From the NCBI GenBank assembly GCA_015852425.1, contig JAAAIG010000050.1, forward strand, positions 1 to 64,000: a stretch of DNA of 64,000 nt, in the 5' to 3' direction. Position numbers and translations under genes: made by a program. This document shows positions 1-12,424 of this stretch, one piece after another; position 1 is the stretch's first letter, and each line of letters begins with the position of its first letter. The notes under the pieces are model-generated. The model worked only from the letters and a program-made list of their open reading frames with translations. It had not been told where the DNA came from and searched no databases. The stretch comes from Gryganskiella cystojenkinii. Lineage: Eukaryota; Mortierellomycota; Mortierellomycetes; Mortierellales; Mortierellaceae.

Positions 1-79
1 AAAAAAAAAAAGTGCAAGCAAGGTCAAAAAGGCATCTTTGTTGTCTTTTCCGAAATGTGAATAAAAACACGCCTCTTAC

Positions 80-1271
80 TTTGTTTGCGTCCAGTTCTAC
101 CAAGAGTAAGAAAGGTCCAATGCCCATGTAGACGAAATAAATACAAGCGGTCGTCAAGTAGGTGAGAAACATGACAAAGTAGCGATGGTTGAAGTGTCCG
201 ACACAGTTGTTGATCCATGGGCAGTGCTAAGGCAAAAAGGTGTTGAAAGATAATCCAGACGTGATGGTTCCGGTCAGTCCTATAGCAAATGGGAGTGTTG
301 TGTAATGGAAACAAGTAACAAAACATTGGAAGACAGATGGGTCTTATTTACATGATCGTATTTCAAGATGCATTGTTTGCAGACACTGCAATGATGAGTT
401 CGTTCCGGTTTCGGTAGATGACACCGTTTACAGGTCAGAGGAAACTGTGTGAAAGCTATGATTGGAAAGAAGGATTTTTAAAGTCGTGTTTTCGCTCAAC
501 TAGGGCTCTCTTGAGCACATTTTTTCTCCGCAACAGCTCGTCCAGGTCGGCACACAAATAAAAGTAGCGGAAAGAACTTACACTCCATTTCCAAAAGTAC
601 ATTTTGGAAATCTACCTTTGACTACACACGGAGAGAGGCAGAGAGGTCGAGGATCAAAAATATGATTAATTGCATTAGCGATTGTGCATAAAAAACGCGT
701 CAACGGATCAGTTGATCGGTGTTTCAGGTTCTGCGCTGTGCGTTGTTGATGGTTCATTTTCAAATAAATATGTTTTTTCCTTTTTTTTTTTTTTTTGCGT
801 TACATTCTCTGAAGAGGTACAGTCGAGGACAGCGCCCGGTGGAGTTTTGACGGCATAATAGTAATTCGCAAGGATCCCCCACACAAGGTACAGGGACCAG
901 ATCATGGTCGCGATATAACCTCTGTTCTCGTTCCATCCTGTCCCTGGTTCCCAAGTGTAATGGAAGGGGATATAGACTGCGAAGTAACAAAAGATTGTGA
1001 GTGAGAGAAGGATAAAAGCAATGACGAGAAGGATAGGACCGAGTTTAGCTTGGGTCATGTCCACAAGGACCTCGATCCGGTCAGTCAGAGCCAATCCACT
1101 GTTCAACGAAGAGGATGAAAAAGAAGAAGGGGTTGTCCATCGTGGAGGGTTTACGGAGGATTTCTTTTTGGAAGAAGTTGCCGTGTTGATTGGGAGGTCG
1201 TCCTCTGGGAGAGGGTGAGGATCAAAAGTTGAGAGAGGTTGGAAGGCTATCGTTGAAGGGACAGATGGCAT
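80..1271 (-). CDS. DHHC-type protein S-palmitoyltransferase (3' end outside window)
   Basis: Exons read on the minus strand: 1271-804, 621-582, 455-352, 226-80. The last visible exon ends at a GT donor (79-78), so the gene continues beyond the left edge. All junctions keep frame. The N-terminal exon has a Ser-rich cytoplasmic start and two hydrophobic segments (KLGPILLVIAFILLSLTIF and a second around GYIATMIWSLYLVWGILA). The third exon encodes the zinc-binding Cys-rich domain, CKRCHLPKPERTHHCSVC, ending in DH, and the fourth begins HCPWINNC, so the catalytic DHHC motif is assembled exactly across an intron. A third hydrophobic segment follows. Family knowledge: DHHC enzymes transfer palmitate to cysteines of membrane-associated proteins, usually at Golgi, ER or vacuole; the Cys of DHHC is the acyl intermediate. 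The start ATG at 1271 is the first one giving a plausible N terminus; an in-frame ATG lies at 1313. The exact paralogue cannot be assigned. Confidence 0.9.
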
Positions 1272-2273
1272 TGTAAAGGAGGAGTGATTTCCACTGTGGA
1301 GGGGTGGATGCATAAAGTGATGAGTGAATGTCGTAATGCAGGGAGAGGAGAAGGAAAATGAGAAGAGAGTTGGAGTGGTTGAATGAATGAACAGGAATGC
1401 GAAAAATAGAGGGGTTTAGGAAAGAGAACTAAAACCAAAGACAGGGCAGGGTGTGTGTGTGTGTGTCAAGGAGAGGAGAAAGAGAAGGTCAGTGTGTCGT
1501 GTCTGAAGAGAAGGGAGAAGAAAAGAGAGAGTGTGCATTCTTCTCCATTCCACTCTACGCGTTTTCTTGACCGCTCACTCCATCATTGCATGTCGACTCT
1601 TGTTTTATCCGTTTTCTCCTCCTCTCCTGCACAAGCACAGGTCTTCTGTAGTCCATTTATTGTCTCCTCCCTCTGTCTTTCGAACCTGCGGTCGCGTTTT
1701 GAACAGTGTCTGCTATGTCGTTGAGTCGACTACGAGAGGGTCGAAGGAAAGTCTTGAAATGAGGCTGTGCGACACCCTGAGAAGGAACAAAAAAATCAAA
1801 AAATGAAAATATCTGGGGCATCGCCCTTTTGCGCCTGAGAGGGCTGAGGAACAATGCGCCAAGACGGGACGTTGGGTGGGGCAAGGTGATTCATGACGCG
1901 TTCTGATGCATTCAGAGAATGGTGCGGATGATGAAACGTGGCCGATGAAAAAGAATGAGAAAGTGACAGAGAACGAGAGCAGTTCCTTTTTTTCTTTCCT
2001 TCCATTGTTCTCTTCCTTCCTTTGTCTTTTGGTTCCTCCACCACGTTTTCTGTGGGTTCGAACAAAACAAACGGTTTGTTCTCCGTCCGTTCATTTTTCG
2101 ACTCTGTTCTCGACACGCCCTTCTTTATCTTATACTTAATTCTCATTTTCGTTCCTTGTCTCTCTCACTCTTACTTTCTCATTCTCCTCATCCCACATCA
2201 CATCACATCCATCTCTCTCCTCTTCGCATTCCCTCTAATCTCTTCTTCTGGGCTTGTCGACAGTCGAGCTTTA
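1272..2273. promoter_or_regulatory. Shared upstream region of two divergent genes
   Basis: About 1 kb between the start codons of the divergent palmitoyltransferase and WDR48-like genes. It contains a (GT)n run at about 1451-1466 and long pyrimidine-rich stretches (about 1980-2270) like those in front of other genes in this window. I see no convincing coding sequence; the open frames here look random. Confidence 0.5.
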
Positions 2274-5200
2274 ATGTACCAACGGCCCGCCGTCACCCAG
2301 CGGATATCCTATGTCCTGCGCAAGGACGAGAACCGCAATGCCCATCTGCTGGGTGTCAATGCCCTCGCCCTCGACACCTCTACTCTCACCGCCAACCCTC
2401 CAGACTCGACTGAACATCTCCTCGACCCTCACTCCCATCACTCTCATGCGCACTCGAGACGTAGTCAACATCACAGGCACGCACTCCCAGGAGGCATCCT
2501 ATACACAGGTGGCAGGGATGGCATGATCGCTTCATGGGACCTCCACATTGAGGTAAAATTGCATCGGCTTTTCTTTTTATTCGCATTGGAAAGCAAGACA
2601 GCCACCTCCTCTCCCCTGGAGACGCTTTTCTCTATCCAAACCCACGAATCTGCTGCATGTCAATTCGACCTGCTCTTTGATTAGTGATGTCGTTTCTTTA
2701 CTTTCTCTTCGACTTGTTGGTCGAGAGGCAAAGTTGTGCCCCAAAACTTTAAAAAACATTCTTCTTTGTCGTCGACCCCTGACCCCCACCGCCTGTCTTT
2801 TGTTCCGTGGGACACTTGCTCTTTCCCACACTTTATTATCGGATTGTACCTTTTGTTTTGTTTTGTTTTATCAGACCACTGCGTTGCTGACTCTGCACCC
2901 TCTTGTCCTTTGTAGTCACCACTCGCTCGAGATATCCCTGGCGAAGACATTGATCAACCCAAGGTAAAGGCGAAAAAAAAAATCAATTGGACTTGGAGCT
3001 CGTTGCAAGGAAAACAAAAAAAAAAGCATGTTTGTGTTCCTAGGAGAGGCAAGCTAGGAGCAGCAGGAAGAGGAGAGGGTCAACGAAGAAAAAGGAGCGA
3101 TCCCTCCCGTCAAGGATCAAGGAAGAACACAGGCTTAGTCTGCTCCTGTTCTAGATCGACTTGGCAACAAACAACAAACCAGCTAAGCAGACTACACAAC
3201 ACACCCCAGGAATACACAACGAGAATACTACCTGTTGTTCTCTTTTCTGCAATCTCTTGTTGCCTTTTTTATCTCACCAAAAAGCGTCATTTTCATTTCC
3301 CAATTTTTTTTGGACATAGGGTCTTCCACCATCGACATTTCGCCAATCGTTCAACCATCACACGGACTGGGTCAATGATATCGTTCTGTGCCACAACGGA
3401 GAAACTTGTAAGTTCTCTTCTTATTTTTTTAGCTCCATTTTTCAAAAAAGATACCGCTAAACACGCACCCCCCTCCCCCATCTGCATTCTTCAGGAAGTG
3501 GATATTTACCTGTGAAACGTTTTCAATTCATTTGTTTAGTGGTTTCTGCATCGTCCGATAGAACCGTGAAATTAGTGCGACCTCATTCCCATAGCCCGAC
3601 GACAGCACATATCATTGGAACGCATGGCGATTATGTCAAGACGCTCGCTTATGCGTCCGGAGCAGGATGGGTCGCCAGTGGAGGATTGGACAAAACTGTA
3701 CATCTCTGGGATATCAAGGAAGGACGTACTGGACAATTCGGGGCGCTTGGTAAGTCGATGCAGATTGCGGCTTAGAATGAAACCATCCTTTCGAAAATAG
3801 ACAACGGGGGGACACAAAACACAACGAGAGGATGTACGACCAAAGCACAGACTTCATATCTGCAAAAACAGCTTTTTTTTTTCTCACTCATGGCCATCTC
3901 GCAAAAAAACATTGTTTTTCTTTTTCTTAGGAAGCATCCCCGAAACTTCTTCCAAGGCGTCGGTCTATGCGTTGGCTTGTAACCCTGCAGGAACTGTTCT
4001 GGCAACTGGTTCACCCGAGAAGGTAATTGATATTTTCGGTGCTTTGTTGCTGGAAGACTTAAAGTTATCTTGAACACCACAGTGTTGATAGGCGTTCGCA
4101 ACTAACATATTTCGCTTTCGTTTTTTTTTTTGAATCGTATATTAGATTATCAGAGTGTGGGACCCACGTTCAGGACAGAGGATCACCAAGTTTGCAGGAC
4201 ACACTGATAATATCCGTGCCTTGCTTGTCAGCGAGAGTGGAGACACCGTAAGGATCGTTTTTGAAAGACACGCTCGACAGAACTCAATGGTGAAATTATT
4301 TCAGGAATTACATGCGCTTTCGGAACTAACGCGAAAGCGCATCAAATTATCTTTCGTTCTTGTTCATTTTCGATCGATTATAGATCCTGTCAGCATCATC
4401 GGATACAACGGTCAAGTTGTGGTCCCTGACGGCTCAACGGTGCATCACTACATTTACGATGCACTCTGATTCTGTCTGGTCCCTGTATTCAGATCATCCA
4501 CAACTCGCGACTTTTTACGCAGGAGGCAAGGACGGTCTCGTGACAAAGACCGAGATCAATCGGTATAATCCTCAAAACAGCGGCGATTATGACGATGAGG
4601 ATCCAGGACAGTGTGTCGTCATTTGCAAAGCGGACGCAGGCGTCGCTAGGGTAAAGGGAGACTGCATTAAGCGGAGAAGAAAATTCGATCGGACACCATT
4701 CTCTTTTTCTTCTTCTCCCACTAACTTAATTTTGTCCATGCTTCGGTTCACTATGCATAGTTGGTGGCGCACGATAATGCACGGATCTGGACAGCGACTT
4801 CTTCAAGCAGTGTATACCAGTGGCCCGATATCCCGACGCGAGCGAATCGTTCTTCGGAGTTGGCCGAGGCGATCGTCCCTGCCAATTTGTTAAAGATGAA
4901 CCTGAACGAGTCGACGTTTACCGACCCGATGCCAGAGTCTTACTATCCGACCTCGACAGTCTACTCTGCGGCATCTCTAGGATCGTTGTTGCCCGGCGGA
5001 ATGGGAGGCACTGGACGTGATAAACTAAGTCAACACAGTTCAGAGGATGACGAAGGTCTGATCACCCCAATTTTTGATCAACCCGAGAATGTGATCCTGG
5101 GCGAACATGGGCTGATCAAGCATACGGTCTTGAATAACCGACGGATGGTCGTTACCGAGGACAAGTGTGGTGAGGTTGCTCTTTGGGATCTTATCAAGGT

Positions 5201-7726
5201 AAAGGAAAGGGGGTGTTTTTATGAATATTTGGACAGAGCTGATGTCAATTTTTTAATGAGTCTAAAGTTTTCATCGGCTATTACACACTTTTTTTTCTTC
5301 CTGACTGACATTAGTGTGTTCAAGTGGACACATATACGGGTCGTAAGCTGGACGATGTCGTGAATGAACTTAACACGATCGAATCTGTACCGACTTGGTG
5401 CACAATTGACACGCGCATCGGAGCACTGACGGTGCATTTGGATGAGGGTCGCTGCTTTGATGCAGAAGTATATGCAGACGAGGTCGAGGAAGTTCCGGAT
5501 CCAGAGAGGCCAGACGATATGAGGAGTAAGTCATACCAATCGATACGTTTCTGGAGCCTCTTTATTTGTTGTTCGACTACTAAAACCCGCCCCCTTTTTT
5601 TTTGTTGTTTTGGTCTTTCACTTTTCGATTCCTTAGTTAGCATTGGAAAGTGGGTCTTGAAAAACCTGTTTGAGCGGTATATCCCGGTCCATATCGACGC
5701 CTATGAAAAGGAGCAGAACCGACAATTACATCAGGATGATCCACCCACAGGACAGTTATCGGTCCCGACAACGGTGATTACGAACGAACGGAATGAGGTC
5801 GTGGATAGAAACGATACCCAGAATACCGAATCCTCTGAATCAACGGCGACCGACCGACCTACCATCAACACCTCGCCCGAAGGACTCAAGAATCCCAGTG
5901 GAACTGATAACCCGACACCGTCTAGTGAGAGCTCCAAGGGCACCTCGGCATCACTCACACCCCAGGATCAATCACAGCAACCAGCCTCGAGTTCACCGCG
6001 ACTTGTTCCTTCATCCGCAGGCACGACGGCTAGACCTGCTTCGAATGGAGCTTTGGGGGTCTCACCCACAGTGTCATCCTCAGCAGCATCTTCAACGTTT
6101 TCGCCCACGGTGACTACACCATCGACTTCAAGTTCGAGCAACGGATTTATGGGACGACTGAAACATTCCGTTAAAAAATTGGCCCGGACGCCGAGCGCGG
6201 AACAGAGGTTTGAGAACGGAAGACCGATCAGCTCTCGAAAGAATTTTGGAGCCCAGACCCCTAACACAACAGCGACCTCGGCGACGTTGGCCTCGACCCA
6301 AGGAACCGTTAACAGTGGGAACAGCCCAACCGTGCAAGCAGCAACATTAGGGGGTACTGCTCCTGGAACGACGACCAATACCTCTGCGACTTCGTCTCCA
6401 AGGGCGACAATTATGGACGGTGTCGGCTTGGCCACCCCTGGACTTGGATCTGTGGGAGCCTCATCAACTGCTTCAGGAACTTTGGGACTCGGCCTTTCCA
6501 AGTCTGGCAATGGTGGAGCTGAGGACGATCAATCGACTCTGGACTCTACCTCAAGTCATTCTGTGGATTCGATGCCGAGTCCCTCTCTGCAGCAACAACA
6601 GCTGCCCCCTTCAACCATCAGTGTGCGCCCACCGCATCCTCCATTCACACCGCCAACGTCTATGGACTGCCCTGTGACCAAAATCCCAGCCCATATCCCC
6701 GTGATCATTTCAGAACAATCCCGGGAGGCCTCGTCGTCTGTGGATCTCTACCGAGGGAGCGTCGGGACTCTGGCAGAGGATTATATTCCGTTGGTGCAGA
6801 TCATGCCGAATTGGTTGTTGGAGGTCTTGTTGAAGAATACGATTCCACAAAAAGAAGTGGCCAAGATCTCGTTTGTGTTACGACCACATCATGACCAGGA
6901 AGGGACCAGCACGACGTCGACGACAACGAGTATTTCAGGACCAATGTCTCCGGGGGACGGCACGGGGAGGTTGGGCGATTTACCTGGTGGGAACCCGAGA
7001 CTGACAGCTCCCAGGATGCTGCGCGTTCGAAAAGTGGTGGGGCATGTGGCCGAGAAGTTGAATTTGACGCCACCCAAGATTTTGTTGGAAGCCGTGGCGG
7101 CGGCGATGATGGCGACGCCACGGAGGTCATTGCCTCCTCCTTCTGGACCTGTGGTCGACCATGGAGACGAATCGCATCCGATGTCAAGGTCATTGGAGTC
7201 GGTGCAGGAGGAGGAGGCCGAGGGTACTTTGGAGCATCCTAGTCAGCATCCAGCAAGACAGGTCAATGGATCCTCTACAGGTTCTGAGCAGGACCGTCCT
7301 CCTTCGTCCCTGTCAGTGCCTTCAAGGACTTCGACGCCAGGTCCAGCTACAACAGCTACAGCGACGACTCCTGTCCACGAAGGCAACGTATCATCCTCAT
7401 CGTCATCATCATCAGGAGGACCAGTGTTACAAGTTGCACCCCCAGACCTGTATACGGCTGAGGAAGAGTACCGTTTGCGACCAGAAAACTGGCTAGAGAT
7501 TCTGTGTAACGATCAAGTGCTGTCTCCGACTATGACCTTGGCAACGATCCGGACGCATCATTGGAAATCTGGGAGTGATGTTGTGTTGACGTACCGGTAC
7601 AAGAATCTGTCTGCGCCCGTATTGAACTCTACAACCAACTCTTCAGCGGCAGCAGGTGGTGGAGGAGGAGGGGCTAGTCAACACCAGCAACAGCAGCAGC
7701 CGAATGGAGTAGCAGGGTCCTTTTAA
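2274..7726 (+). CDS. WDR48: WDR48/UAF1-like WD40-repeat protein with C-terminal DUF3337
   Basis: Ten exons: 2274-2552, 2916-2963, 3320-3407, 3540-3749, 3931-4022, 4146-4247, 4384-4650, 4761-5198, 5315-5525, 5637-7726; 1274 codons, every junction in frame with GT-AG ends. Exons 1-8 encode WD40 blades, with typical endings such as [46 protein letters not shown] and [15 protein letters not shown]. Exon 9 leads into the DUF3337 region ([19 protein letters not shown]) and the last exon ends with the family's C-terminal motif ([26 protein letters not shown]). Known role: WDR48/UAF1 (Bun107 in fission yeast, Duf1 in budding yeast) binds and activates USP1/USP12/USP46-type deubiquitinases. Between the blades and the C-terminal motif lies a long Ser/Thr/Pro-rich, probably disordered stretch (roughly residues 620-950), making the protein about twice the length of the animal protein. 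Confidence 0.93.
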
Positions 7727-8229
7727 GAGTGGACAGTCCAAAAATAAAATAAAAAAGTGGATGCTTCCCAACCCAAAAAAAAAAATCGTCAATTTGGTGG
7801 CGTGGAATGGTGACAGTTGACACCCTTAAGAGAAATTTGTACCTCGCTTTCACCTTTCACCTTCAACTTTTTTGTCTTGCAGTCCGCTTTTTCTCTTTAA
7901 AGTCTTCACATTGCATAGCCTTTCACTCTTACAATAATAACTTTACTCCAAGATAAGTATCGTTTCGTTTTTCATGTGATGGTAATGGAACGGATTGAGA
8001 CGTATCGACTTTGCTCCGGAGTGTATCGACCAGCTCGGACGGCGAGTCCTCTTTGATAGAGTGCACCGACTGCATCTGGGATAGGCCCTTACCGTACGGA
8101 TAGAAACAGGTTGTAATTTGACTGAGCCGTTATTTCTACTGCCATGGATCGGTCAAGATTCCATAATATGCTCAACTTAGAGAAAACCCTGTTACTATGA
8201 CAGACATGAGAAAGGCAACAACCGAGGCG
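7727..8229. other. 3' flank of WDR48-like gene, no gene seen
   Basis: A-rich sequence with AATAAA-like signals at about 7742-7755 shortly after the stop codon, then AT-rich spacer with no coding signal. Confidence 0.45.
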
Positions 8230-10160
8230 CACCCATTCAAAGACCCGGACATTCCGAACCGTTTCTGATGGTACCGAATACAAGATTAGTGGCATCATGG
8301 TCAACTCGACTTACCATTTGTCCATCAAGGGGAAGGAGGTCTTTGGCCTCACCACTCGGCTCATCCCCAAGACTATCGAGGCGGCCTTCTACTTCCTCAA
8401 CAAAAAACCTGAGATGTACATTGCCTAAGACTATGTTCGGACATTTCACGGATCTCGGCCTATCAAACAAGGTGAAGCTCCACTGGTGTTGGTCGAGAGC
8501 ACTTCAAACGATGACAGCCAGCAGTGTGAAAGCCTTTCAGCCACGCGGAAATCAGCTCCTGTCTGTCTGGAATTCGCCTGACAGAGGTTTGAAAGGCCTT
8601 TCAGCGTTCGAATGAAGTCTCCGAGTTTGAATCGATCACCGTCCGCAGTAACGCCGTGACGCTCAAGAAGAGATTTATCAAGCTCGCCTTGAAAACATAC
8701 ATCAAGGCGGGCCATGCCCTCAACGACGGTAAGGATTTTTAGAGGTACTTCTCCCTTTCACACTTTTGCCTCTCACTATTTCTTGTCATTACTATCCCAA
8801 GAATCAAGAATCGAGTCGACCTAGGGCTAAAGAAATCAAGACAGAAATCGGGGCAAGCTTGGATAACAGCGCGCATACAAATCCCGAACGGAAGCGACCC
8901 CGATTCACCAAACCGATGGTAAGCTTATTCGCAAGCGTAAGCATCTGGGGATCTCACGAGCAGGGTTGACCACTCTCGGGGTTGTGAGCCAAAATGATTA
9001 CGGAAAAAGTGTCAAGAGGCTCGGGATAATGACCAACTCATAAGATTATCTCTGCGCTGGAAGAAAAGCGTAAGTCAAATTGCATGATGTATCTATCGAC
9101 CCGTTGCTGTTGTCAGTGTAGGAAGATATAGTCTCCAGTATCGTGATAGTACAGGAAGTGTGTCTCAGTGACAATGGGGTGGAGTTGTAAAGCTCAGTGA
9201 CCTCACCCATACACAGGTCAACTCGGCAAGGAGTATCTGCCATCGAAGGAACGAAGGCAGCAAGATACGCCAGACGCCGAAGGACACCGACCTGACCATT
9301 TTTGAAGATCAACCTTCTCGCTCGAGTGTTTTCTGTTTGTTTTTGAAGCCAAAAAATATCGACAGACCTCCAGATTTGGAAAAAGTCGGTAACGAACTTT
9401 AGGACTCGGTTGAGTACTTGGCCGTGGTGTTTGGTAAGTACGCGTGTTGTATTTCGAATGAATGCTGATATGAAAAGTTGGCATCTTTCATTGTCCCCAA
9501 CACGCAAACATGCACGCGTCCGGTGCGTTCGTTATCCATTTCATTTTGGTCTTCTTTTCCTAATCCTTATTGTTTTATTTTTCTTTTTTTGGGGTTTGAA
9601 TATAGGTGACGAGGAAATAGTGTATTCGATGGAACTGGTGAGATGCGGACCAGGACGTCAGGTTTCTCAAATATTCGACTTTTTTTCCCGCACTAATCCT
9701 ATTTAAGACATGCTTGGGCCAGCTTTGTACACTTCAAGGCATTAATCGTATTGATAGTTTGTCCAAGTAGACCGAGGCACATGTTTGACCGAAAGGCACA
9801 CAGAACACCGTATCTCTTCATGACATGAAGACAACATGATCCATGGATTCTCAGGTGTCGATTAAAAGTCGAGTCGAATCTTAGGGTCGTTTCAGAACCC
9901 ACAAAAAGTTGACCTACTGGTATCTCTGCCGAGTATCCAAGCTCACCGCCTATTCGAATTGCGAAGACGAGGCAGCCTCTGGTCCATGAGAAGTTCTGAG
10001 GATACGGCTATACAACAATCAACAAGAACAACGTCAACCACGACAACATGAAGACAAATTGGCTTCACCAGTCACAAATCAAATGGACTATTGAGATTGC
10101 GGTTTCCGATCCTTCGTGTGATGTTTCAAAGCCTGATGGACATTGACTGAGCAAATCATT
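8230..10160 (+). pseudogene. Decayed gene relic with FEN1/XPG-like motif
   Basis: Plus-strand reading frames carry protein-like stretches that are broken by stops and frameshifts. From about 8230 a frame reads through SDGTEYKISGIMVNSTYHLS and stops after MYIA; about 8610-8740 reads ESITVRSNAVTLKKRFIKLA; about 8935-9040 reads GISRAGLTTLGVVSQNDYGK followed by SVKRLGIMTN; about 9120-9190 reads EDIVSSIVIVQEVCLSDNGV. Fragments such as SRPRHMFDRKAHRTPYLFM continue near 9770. The LGVVSxNDY...LG pattern resembles the region after the catalytic core in FEN1/XPG-type nucleases, but this is from memory of the family and is weak. No intact reading frame connects the pieces, so I call it a relic, possibly of a repeated or transposon-borne gene. 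A few junctions could be introns, but the in-frame stops within coding-like stretches argue for decay. Confidence 0.45.
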
Positions 10161-10252
10161 TCGGCTTTCATAATTTTTTTTTAAATAAGTAGTGCAGTTG
10201 CTACAGTTGCCATGATTATTATGTTCAATGTCTGTATTATTACATGGTTCCC

Positions 10253-11994
10253 TCAAACCTCTCCTTCATCCAGATCATCTTCATCCTCATACCCAGTTCC
10301 AGACAAAAGAGCTTCGGAGCTCGATCTTCCTTGTCCAGGACGCTGCTGTTGTTGAGGATGATCCGCATGACCGACGGTAAGATGATGTTGATCCTGCAAA
10401 GGTGCATCCTCGGTATTTGTAAAGCCGCCTGCACCATACCCATTGGAACGTCCGTTTTTTCGTCTTGCGTCCTTCCAGTACTTGGAATAGATGACAGTCT
10501 GAGCAATGATGACACAGTCGATACAGAGCTGGATGATACCACAACCAATGAACTGGTACTTTTGATGTGTGGAGATGTAGTAGTAGGTCTTGAACGAGTC
10601 TCCAATGACCCACATCAATAAAATCGCCGGTGAGAAGCCTGCGGTCGATTTAGTTTTGAAATTTTGAATCGCTTGAGGCAAGGGAACCGTGGCTTCGATA
10701 CCGAGGGCCTATTTCGAGACAAAAAAGGAAGGGAATGCGACGCGGAGGAAAATATTAGAGGACTGGGCTCATGTAGTATCTATGGTTTTTTGCCAGGTAT
10801 AACAGCGTAATAGCAGTAAAATAAAAATAAAAAAAAAAGATTTACAGCGAGACCAAGGAGACCGACGTAAAAGGGCGTGTTCCCGATGATGACCAAAGAT
10901 AATCCAAGGACCAAGGTAAAAACGGCTAGAAACAAATAATAGGGTCCGATGGTTGGCCAAGCCCAAAAGTGCGTACCCCAATAGGCGGCATGTTCCCGAT
11001 ACCACCCTACACCGGAACCATGGACTCTGGAGGCGCGAGTCGTCACATGATCCATTGGACCGTCGGGACTGGGCGAAGAGGAAGATCCGGTCGAAGAAAA
11101 CAAGGCACCGCTGATACCATGGTTGTTGTTGGCTGGATGGTACGGTTGGCTTTGTTGTTGATTTTGTTGAAGAGGGTTACGGAAGAGGAAGCGCGAGGTC
11201 GAGAAGGATTGGGTGACAGGCGCGGGTATCTGAACGGTCCAAGGATAATAACGGACACAGAGTTCCAACAAGAAGAGTTGAACGATCGTCATGAGGATCG
11301 ACTGATAGAGCAGGGCGTCATCGAATCTGATATGAAAGAAAGGATATTGAAGCAGGTTAATTTTTTTCTTCCCCTTTTTGTAGTTGGGGTGAGGAAAAAT
11401 TGAATGCCGTTGTTGGCTGTTTTAAGGCTGTTAGCAAGAATAGCCCATCGGGCCGAGCAAGGCCACAAGCTGTCCTTCAATGTACTTACGGTTCACCGAT
11501 CCTGAGGTCAGAGCGAACAAAAAAGAGAACAACGGAAAAAAAAGAGTGCAGGATATTTGGTTAGAGATGACGGCATAAATTGTAGTGGTTGTTGTTTTTC
11601 TTTGTGCATCCGAGCATTGTCGTCCAGGATCGACTTCCAACACATACCAGAAAAAGATACGGATGATACTGCGTAAAAAAAATAAAAAATATAGCACCAA
11701 GAGAAACGTTAATACATGGTCCGTATTTTGAAGCATTCATTCATTCTCAGACCCTTTTCGTTATTTTAAGGAACCCAACATGCTCCTCTTCAATGGCACG
11801 TTTCGGGAGGCTGTTCGTTGGTTCTTTCTGCATTACCTCGAGATAATCAAGACTCCACAAGTGACGCTACTGAACCCCATTGAGGTCTTCATCTTGTACA
11901 TTGTGTAGTACTGATGGAAGTAACCGGTGACAGGTCCAACGACCATCGATAACCGGATCAGGTCCCAAGGGACTGGCTCCGTCGGGTCCAGCAT
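10253..11994 (-). CDS. PQ-loop repeat membrane protein (SLC66A2/PQLC1-like)
   Basis: Five exons on the minus strand: 11994-11837, 11668-11648 (21 nt), 11501-11490 (12 nt), 11326-10846, 10708-10253; 375 aa, all phases match. The two microexons are needed to build SIIRIFFWIGEPFDDALLYQ, which matches the conserved third-helix region of this family (ILRIFFW.G..FE.PLL.QS). PQ-loop 1 lies near GPVTGYFHQYYTMYKMKTSM and PQ-loop 2 at EATVPLPQAIQNFKTKST. Between them exon 4 inserts a roughly 80-residue Gln/Ser/Pro-rich loop before further helices. The C-terminal tail after the last helix is acidic and Gln-rich. Family knowledge: seven-helix PQ-loop proteins sit in endosome/Golgi or lysosome membranes; the yeast relative Any1 counteracts phospholipid flippases. 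A function in lipid asymmetry is inference. The start ATG opens directly into the first conserved segment. Confidence 0.88.
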
Positions 11995-12424
11995 GTATGT
12001 ATGTGTGCGAGTTGATGCTGTCGCTGAGGTAGTAGTAGGGTCCTGGCTTTGATGGTGTCAATTAGAAACGAATGAAAGGCAGGAATCAAGAGGGAAGAGA
12101 GGAGAGGGCTGGACTACGTGAGTGATGAGAGACAAGAAAGTTTATTCAAACTCTTTCTTGCTTTTTTCGCTCCTCCTGAACAGTCACGTATTCGATCCTC
12201 TTTCGCGTGCGATGCAAATGAAAAGAAAAAGTCTTGGCCACCCACACTGTTGTCAGCCAGGCTTTGTTCAGGGGAAAAAGGAGACATTTTTTTTAATTAT
12301 GTAGGAAAGGATTACTTGGCATGTGCGGTAAAGATACAGAGTCAAAAAGATGAGGAGGGAGGTCTGGACCGGAGAGGTGTAGGAGTGCAAAAAAAAAGTC
12401 AATAATGCTGAGAAATACTGAAGT
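11995..12424. other. Intergenic, upstream of PQ-loop gene
   Basis: About 430 bases between the 5' end of the PQ-loop gene and the 3' end of the SYLF gene, both on the minus strand. No coding signal seen; it must hold the PQ-loop promoter. Confidence 0.4.

Noticed and set aside
3003..3515. 170-codon plus-strand frame inside the WDR48-like gene
   Set aside because: Covers intron sequence and exon 3 in a shifted frame; the spliced model explains the conserved WD40 sequence.
5968..6510. 180-codon minus-strand frame (also 6801-7193)
   Set aside because: Antisense shadows of the low-complexity last exon of the WDR48-like gene.
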